A DNA stretch of 64,000 nt from Varroa destructor. Lineage: Eukaryota; Arthropoda; Arachnida; Mesostigmata; Varroidae. The stretch is from positions 5,500,597 to 5,564,596 of the forward strand of contig NW_019211455.1 of NCBI RefSeq assembly GCF_002443255.2, in the 5' to 3' direction. The position numbers and the translations under genes were made by a program. The notes beneath the pieces are model-generated. The model searched no databases, was not told where the DNA came from, and worked only from the letters and a program-made list of their open reading frames with translations. Positions 59,921-64,000 of this stretch are shown here, piece after piece. How positions within the stretch are numbered: the stretch's first letter is position 1; every line of letters starts with the position of its first letter.

Positions 59921-60027
59921 TTAGTGGGTTTTAGGGACACGTTGTGGTCTGGGTTGGAACTTGAACACAGACAAACTTGTTCCGTACAGCGAGTCAGTCG
60001 CCCGATGGAATGCTTAACGGTGCTACC
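59921..60027 (-). repeat. Possible tRNA-derived SINE head
   Basis: On the minus strand, GGTAGCACCGTTAAGC (60027-60012) resembles a pol III A box. GTTCAAGTTCCAACCC (about 59968-59953) resembles a B box with a small insertion. A TTCC/GGAA stem lies between them. Spacing is about 15 nt longer than in an ordinary tRNA, as in a class II tRNA or a diverged SINE. Acceptor stems do not pair, so it is not a functional tRNA. No second copy was found in this window. Confidence 0.3.
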
Positions 60028-60318
60028 ATACATCAAGCTTGAAAGATGGAGGCGAATATAAGAAACGTGTTATCCTTCTCAGTTAAGGCGTTCTGAGTTG
60101 AAAGGTAACGTGTATTCAGGCTATTAGTGTCCCAAAAGTACCTATCATAGTGAATTTGGAAGTAAACGTGTTTCAAATGCCCTTTCGTGTAGATACGGAC
60201 GGATGGGCTTTTCTAGCTAGCGTACGATAAATGACGATATCCAGTTTTTATAAAGAAGAATTTAATCTTCATGTCTGTAGTATTCAACGAGTGGCATCAT
60301 TGAATTGGTATCAAAAAC

Positions 60319-60345
60319 AAAAAAAAAAAAAAAAAAAAAAAAAAA
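60319..60345. repeat. Poly-A tract (27 A)
   Basis: Homopolymer A preceded by an imperfect A-rich lead-in. It lies on the opposite strand to the nearby SINE-like head, so it is not that element's tail. Confidence 0.95.
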
Positions 60346-60431
60346 GACCGGAAAAAGCAACGTTATGTATGTAGTAAATATTTTATAGTAGGCGGGATCG
60401 ATGCTAGGTTGCAACCGCGCCGATAGAAATA

Positions 60432-60714
60432 CTATGTTTCGTAGGCGGCTACGTGAATCTGCTCTAGTGGAACCCTATCTTGAGCACGAGGCGTGAAAAA
60501 GATCGATGACCTCACGCGATCCGTGCTAGTACCCAGCTTACGAACCGTTTCGCAATTTGCTTTCGATACTTCATAAGCGCCCGTTACCAAGCCAACGTAT
60601 CTGGCCAGCGTCATGCGACACAAACTAAGACCGCTGTCGAACTAAAAGTATGCTAATCACTTACCTTAAAAGCTTCGCCGTATCATTCACATTGTGAAGG
60701 ACCGCTTTCAGATG
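60432..60714 (-). CDS. Unassigned minus-strand frame, possibly two exons around a 40-nt intron
   Basis: Upstream part (60714-60665) reads HLKAVLHNVNDTAKLL and ends at a strong donor (TTTTAAG|GTAAGTGATT). An AG at 60626-60625 could close a 40-nt intron. Splicing keeps the frame exactly and joins to MTLARYVGLVTGAYEVSKAN, VRKLGTSTDRVRSSIFF and EQIHVAAYET, then TAG. Without splicing the upstream frame stops inside the putative intron. Forty nt is very short for an arthropod intron, so this may be coincidence. No family recognised. Confidence 0.25.
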
Positions 60715-61895
60715 TTACTTGGTGACCACCTAACTTAGGCTCAAGCTATATCTTAGTTCAACAGTATCTGCAATAGACTTTTCGGGAAACGTGAACTTAG
60801 CGGTTTTTAATAGTAGGCAGCAATCAAAATATCTTGAGTCCGCTAGCTAAAGCCCAATGCAGTGACTTGTCAGCATCAGCATTTCCGCAATGCGTGTGCG
60901 TACTAATAGAGAACGATTTTAGTATATATAGCAAACGCGTTCTTTGATATGCGCTTAGTTTAAGGCGCAAGCTTCGGATCAGCCCTCACGGAAATAGAGG
61001 AGGCACTGGGCCACACGCGTGAAGGCTCTGGGCCATTGGGTCATCGAAACTTTTCCCGACCAAGGTGCTTCAGGCTGACTTCGGACGTGATGCGCTACAT
61101 TCCCGATTCAACTTTGAACTACTGACCCTTGCTGTGATTTAGGTTGGCAATGTTCTCTCTCAAACTGTGCACTTTGCCCTCTACGCGAGGACTATCTGCT
61201 ATAGTGGACATGCTACAGAGAGGATATGGCTGCGACAAGCCCCATAGGAAACCCATAACTAGGATCGAAAATCATCGTAGGGCCCCAACGGGACAACAAC
61301 TGTCGTTCATATTGTAAACGAATAGAGATGTTCAGTACGTAACCGCACCGCGAATGATGACAAATAAGTAGGCGGAAATAGAGTGAAGTAGCGATGACTA
61401 CTTGATCGCCTCTACAAGCCAATAGAAAGCTCTGAGGGGCTTCCGCTTTCAACCATTATAGACCTAGGACAAGTGGCTTACTAAGACAAGGCTGACAAGT
61501 CACCATCATTCCTATGATTATCGCTGGCATCGTTTATGTAGGATAATATAATGACTTTGTTTTTTTTTAATAGTTTTTTGAAATTAGATAACTTATTTTT
61601 ACAGGAACGGTTTCTCTATGAAACACATGCACCCCTCCTGCACTGGTGTCATGCTTACTTCTAGTCTGTTTCTATGACTCCAGAATGGTAAGCAGTATTT
61701 GGCGGAGTGTTATTTATGTTAGGTATTTGAATTTATTGAATCGAACCTGTTCGGTACAGGTTCCGCTCGGATTCGTATTTTCCATGAGGGCCCACATCAT
61801 GCGCTCATAAGGTGTGTATGCTTTGCAGAATTGAGTATAACTCCGGTACAATCTACATTTATCACTGACGATATTGGCCTCGCAAATTATTTACC
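60715..61895. other. Stretch with one strong acceptor-like site
   Basis: ACTTATTTTTACAG ends at 61604 and a GGTAAGC donor lies at 61688, bracketing 83 bases. All three frames contain a stop, so if it is an exon it would be untranslated or terminal. Nothing else recognised. Confidence 0.35.
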
Positions 61896-62228
61896 CTACG
61901 TGTGTATAACCATGAGATCGCTAGAGCCGTACGACGAGGAGCGCGTAAAGACAGGAGTGAATCTTGCCACCACCTGATTCAATGACCCGCGCAGGCTTTG
62001 GCGCAGGTCGGTGAGCGAATACAGGAGGCACTGGCCCGCAACGAATATCACCATAAATCTCGTTATATAAATCTCCGTTTGCTTCTTTAGCCGTTCCTCT
62101 TGCTCCGGTCTTCGATCAAAACGATAGCGGCGTGAGCTTAAGTTCGCAAATTCAGACTTTTCCCATTCATCTGATCGGAATGGCACTTTTAAGCAAATGC
62201 TTAATTTAGGCAAACAAATTTCGTTCAA
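61896..62228 (-). CDS. Candidate minus-strand exon with coding-like codon use and a hydrophobic helix
   Basis: This 110-codon frame has no ATG at its start, so it would be an internal or terminal exon. About 60% of the last 80 codons end in G or C, a clear contrast with the AT-rich flanks. It reads a charged stretch (RRPEQEERLKKQTEIYI), then a hydrophobic segment (TRFMVIFVAGQCLLYSL), then DLRQSLRGSLNQ. A CAG|GTGGTG could be a donor after the last of these. The pattern fits a membrane protein. The family is not recognised. Confidence 0.35.
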   Translation of the reverse strand: MNEICLPKLSICLKVPFRSDEWEKSEFANLSSRRYRFDRRPEQEERLKKQTEIYITRFMVIFVAGQCLLYSLTDLRQSLRGSLNQVVARFTPVFTRSSSYGSSDLMVIHT

Positions 62229-64000
62229 TTGCGAGATAAATACAGAATCACGGGCGTACGGTATATCCGGCCGATGAGAATAACTGTAACTGACTTAAAG
62301 GTAATGGCGGGTTTCATGGGAATCGTCTGAATCAGATTATTTTCAAAACCTGAGAGTGAATGCAGTTTTCCACAGGATATTAGTTAGTGTATTGTTATTC
62401 TTGTTATACATTATACGTATTTTAGTTTATTATTATTTAGATTATTAGTATTTTTAGTTGGATGCATGTCTGCGGCGTTACTGATTTGTACGCGGTGTAC
62501 TCACTAGTGTTATAATTATTCAATTTATTTAAACGTAGTGCGGGTTGCCCATGCTGACTGGTAAGTCACAATAAAAGCCAACATGTCAATTTTTGAAAAA
62601 AATATTCCGCGGCGGGAAGTATTGCCATAATCTGGATGACTTGTCTAGGGCGTGCAAGCTCCGTGAAGCCTTATTACTTATCGGGATATGGATATATGTT
62701 AAGGACCTGGTGAAATTTATGGTCGTCATGCTGGATCAGAGAGAATACAATTTTACCCCGAACTCGTAAAGCGTTCAAATAATTCCCCATAGTTCTTTAC
62801 ACAGAGCTCACGCGCATCATTTAATTATTGAGGGGCTGTTAAGTTACACGCCCAACTGAAAGTTTCGGTTATTTTTAGATTCGAACTACTGTTCACATTC
62901 TACTGGGTGCTGCCCATTTGACTACCCGAGGAGACCAATTTCTCCTTTCTCCTGTCGGTTCCATTTACGTATAACTAGTCCCCATGCGACAGTTCGCTTC
63001 ATAATATCACAAACGAAGCTAAATAGGCGCCTAGCAATGTTACATAACGAGTTTGTTGAGCTTCGCCAAAACGCTTGGATTCGTTGTTATAGGGTAAGAG
63101 TTCCTCTAAAAGACCGACGAAGATCTCCTGGGCATGGGCGGAGACTCACTCATGGTGAGAGCTGTAATCTACTCAGGGGGGGGGGGGGGCAACTGATGCA
63201 ATCTACTGCGTGGAATGAGATGAGCAGTTGGTAGTTGTAATAGCGCATCGGAGGCATTGGTTGCCCAACAGATACACACACGCGGATACCCATCGTCAGT
63301 GCCGATATCTACTCCTGGATGGCGCGATAGTGAGGTATCAATGGTATGAAGGGGCTCCTGGCTGGCCAGTAACTATCGGATCCGTGTCGTCTGCTGAATG
63401 GCAAATAGTGTTAAGATGCTCTTGCATCCCACGATGACACGGACAGCATAGGATATATATTCTTCGCTAGTTCGTCAGCTGTGATGAGTCCGTTGTCGTG
63501 TGATCGTTACGAGTGTGTAAAAGCGCGGATGAAGTTCGTACAAACACATGTATACGTCTGTCTAGCTAAGGTGTTGCCCAGCGCGCCGACAGACTTCATG
63601 AACAACATTATCGTTGGGTAGAATGGTTATAGATTAGCTTTGTCTTTCATTCCTATGTGGGAAAACCCGGTGGTGTCATGGCCGAACTGTAGATTAATAA
63701 AGGGAGTATCTTTCCGACACATTAGTTATGCTCTGTAGGGGCAAGCAATTTCCAAGTTAGCAGTTTTCTGCTTAATTATTGTTACTACCGCCACACCTTA
63801 GTGAATCCTGTTTGTTCATGTATGTTATAAGTAATCAAACCAAGCGCTGTATACAGTCTACGAGTATAAATATATCATAGCACCACCGTTATCATTTACT
63901 AGCAATATTTGTTTATAAATAACATTAACCTGTAAACATGTAAAATGTTACTTTTTTCCCCGTTAACGCGCTGGCGGGTCTTAAGATATGTCTATTTCCC
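62229..64000. other. Terminal stretch without a supported gene
   Basis: AT-rich at both ends. Holds the poly-G tract at 63176 and open frames at 63037-63437 with no recognisable motif. Confidence 0.4.
63176..63189. repeat. Poly-G tract (14 G)
   Basis: Uninterrupted homopolymer G. With the C tracts at 9473, 12025 and 49075 it is one of four such runs in the window. Confidence 0.95.

Noticed and set aside
61605..61687. 83-base exon between a good acceptor and a GTAAGC donor
   Set aside because: All three frames contain stops, so it cannot be an internal coding exon. A non-coding or terminal exon remains possible but unsupported.
62870..62930. Minus-strand TAGTCAAATGGG and AGTTCGAATCT resembling A and B boxes
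   Set aside because: The boxes are about 37 bases apart, shorter than in a tRNA, and neither the D stem nor the acceptor stem pairs. Could be a tRNA relic but cannot be supported from one copy.
1..64000. CRISPR arrays, bacterial operons, prophage or plasmid features
   Set aside because: No spaced direct repeats, no ribosome-binding-site-led gene runs and no phage genes. The splice sites, nuclear tRNA and LINE point to an animal nuclear genome.

Overview
This is nuclear DNA from an animal, most likely an arthropod and possibly a mite or another chelicerate. Direct evidence is a eukaryotic tRNA-Cys gene with no encoded CCA, a spliced immunoglobulin-domain exon with a consensus GTAAGT donor, decayed non-LTR retrotransposon reverse transcriptase, long AT microsatellites, and a 100-N scaffold gap. 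The chelicerate placement is an inference from memory: the C-terminal part of the retrotransposon resembles elements I associate with tick, mite and spider genomes. Base composition looks moderately AT-rich, with no operons or bacterial gene packing.

Layout. At 1-5700 there is the tRNA-Cys gene (133-204), a strong hairpin (819-859) and one copy of an old dispersed repeat (2043-2712), otherwise AT-rich DNA. At 5701-5875 there is one convincing exon, the C-terminal half of an Ig domain plus a Thr-rich linker, so much of the surrounding DNA is probably intron. At 6900-9033 there are unassigned open frames, including the longest ATG-started frame of the window (190 codons). At 9346-9905 lies a second copy of the dispersed repeat. 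At 11430-12811 lies a frameshifted LINE reverse transcriptase; a second RT scrap is at 25563-25994. At 15055-17113 there is a run of minus-strand open frames of unknown family. The gap is at 27098-27197 inside an AT repeat. From 30 kb onward several isolated open frames have splice-like ends or G/C-rich third positions, but I recognise none. A CpG-rich block at 51830-52480 looks like a promoter and 5' exon, with a short basic open frame just downstream. A possible tRNA-derived SINE is at 59921-60027, and a possible minus-strand gene fragment with a 40-nt intron at 60432-60714.

The window is mostly non-coding intron, intergenic DNA and decayed transposons. I found no gene cluster, CRISPR array or integrated pathway. 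The best-supported calls are the tRNA, the Ig exon, the LINE and the simple repeats. Everything listed as an unassigned open frame is provisional, because frames of 60-100 codons arise by chance in 64 kb read six ways.
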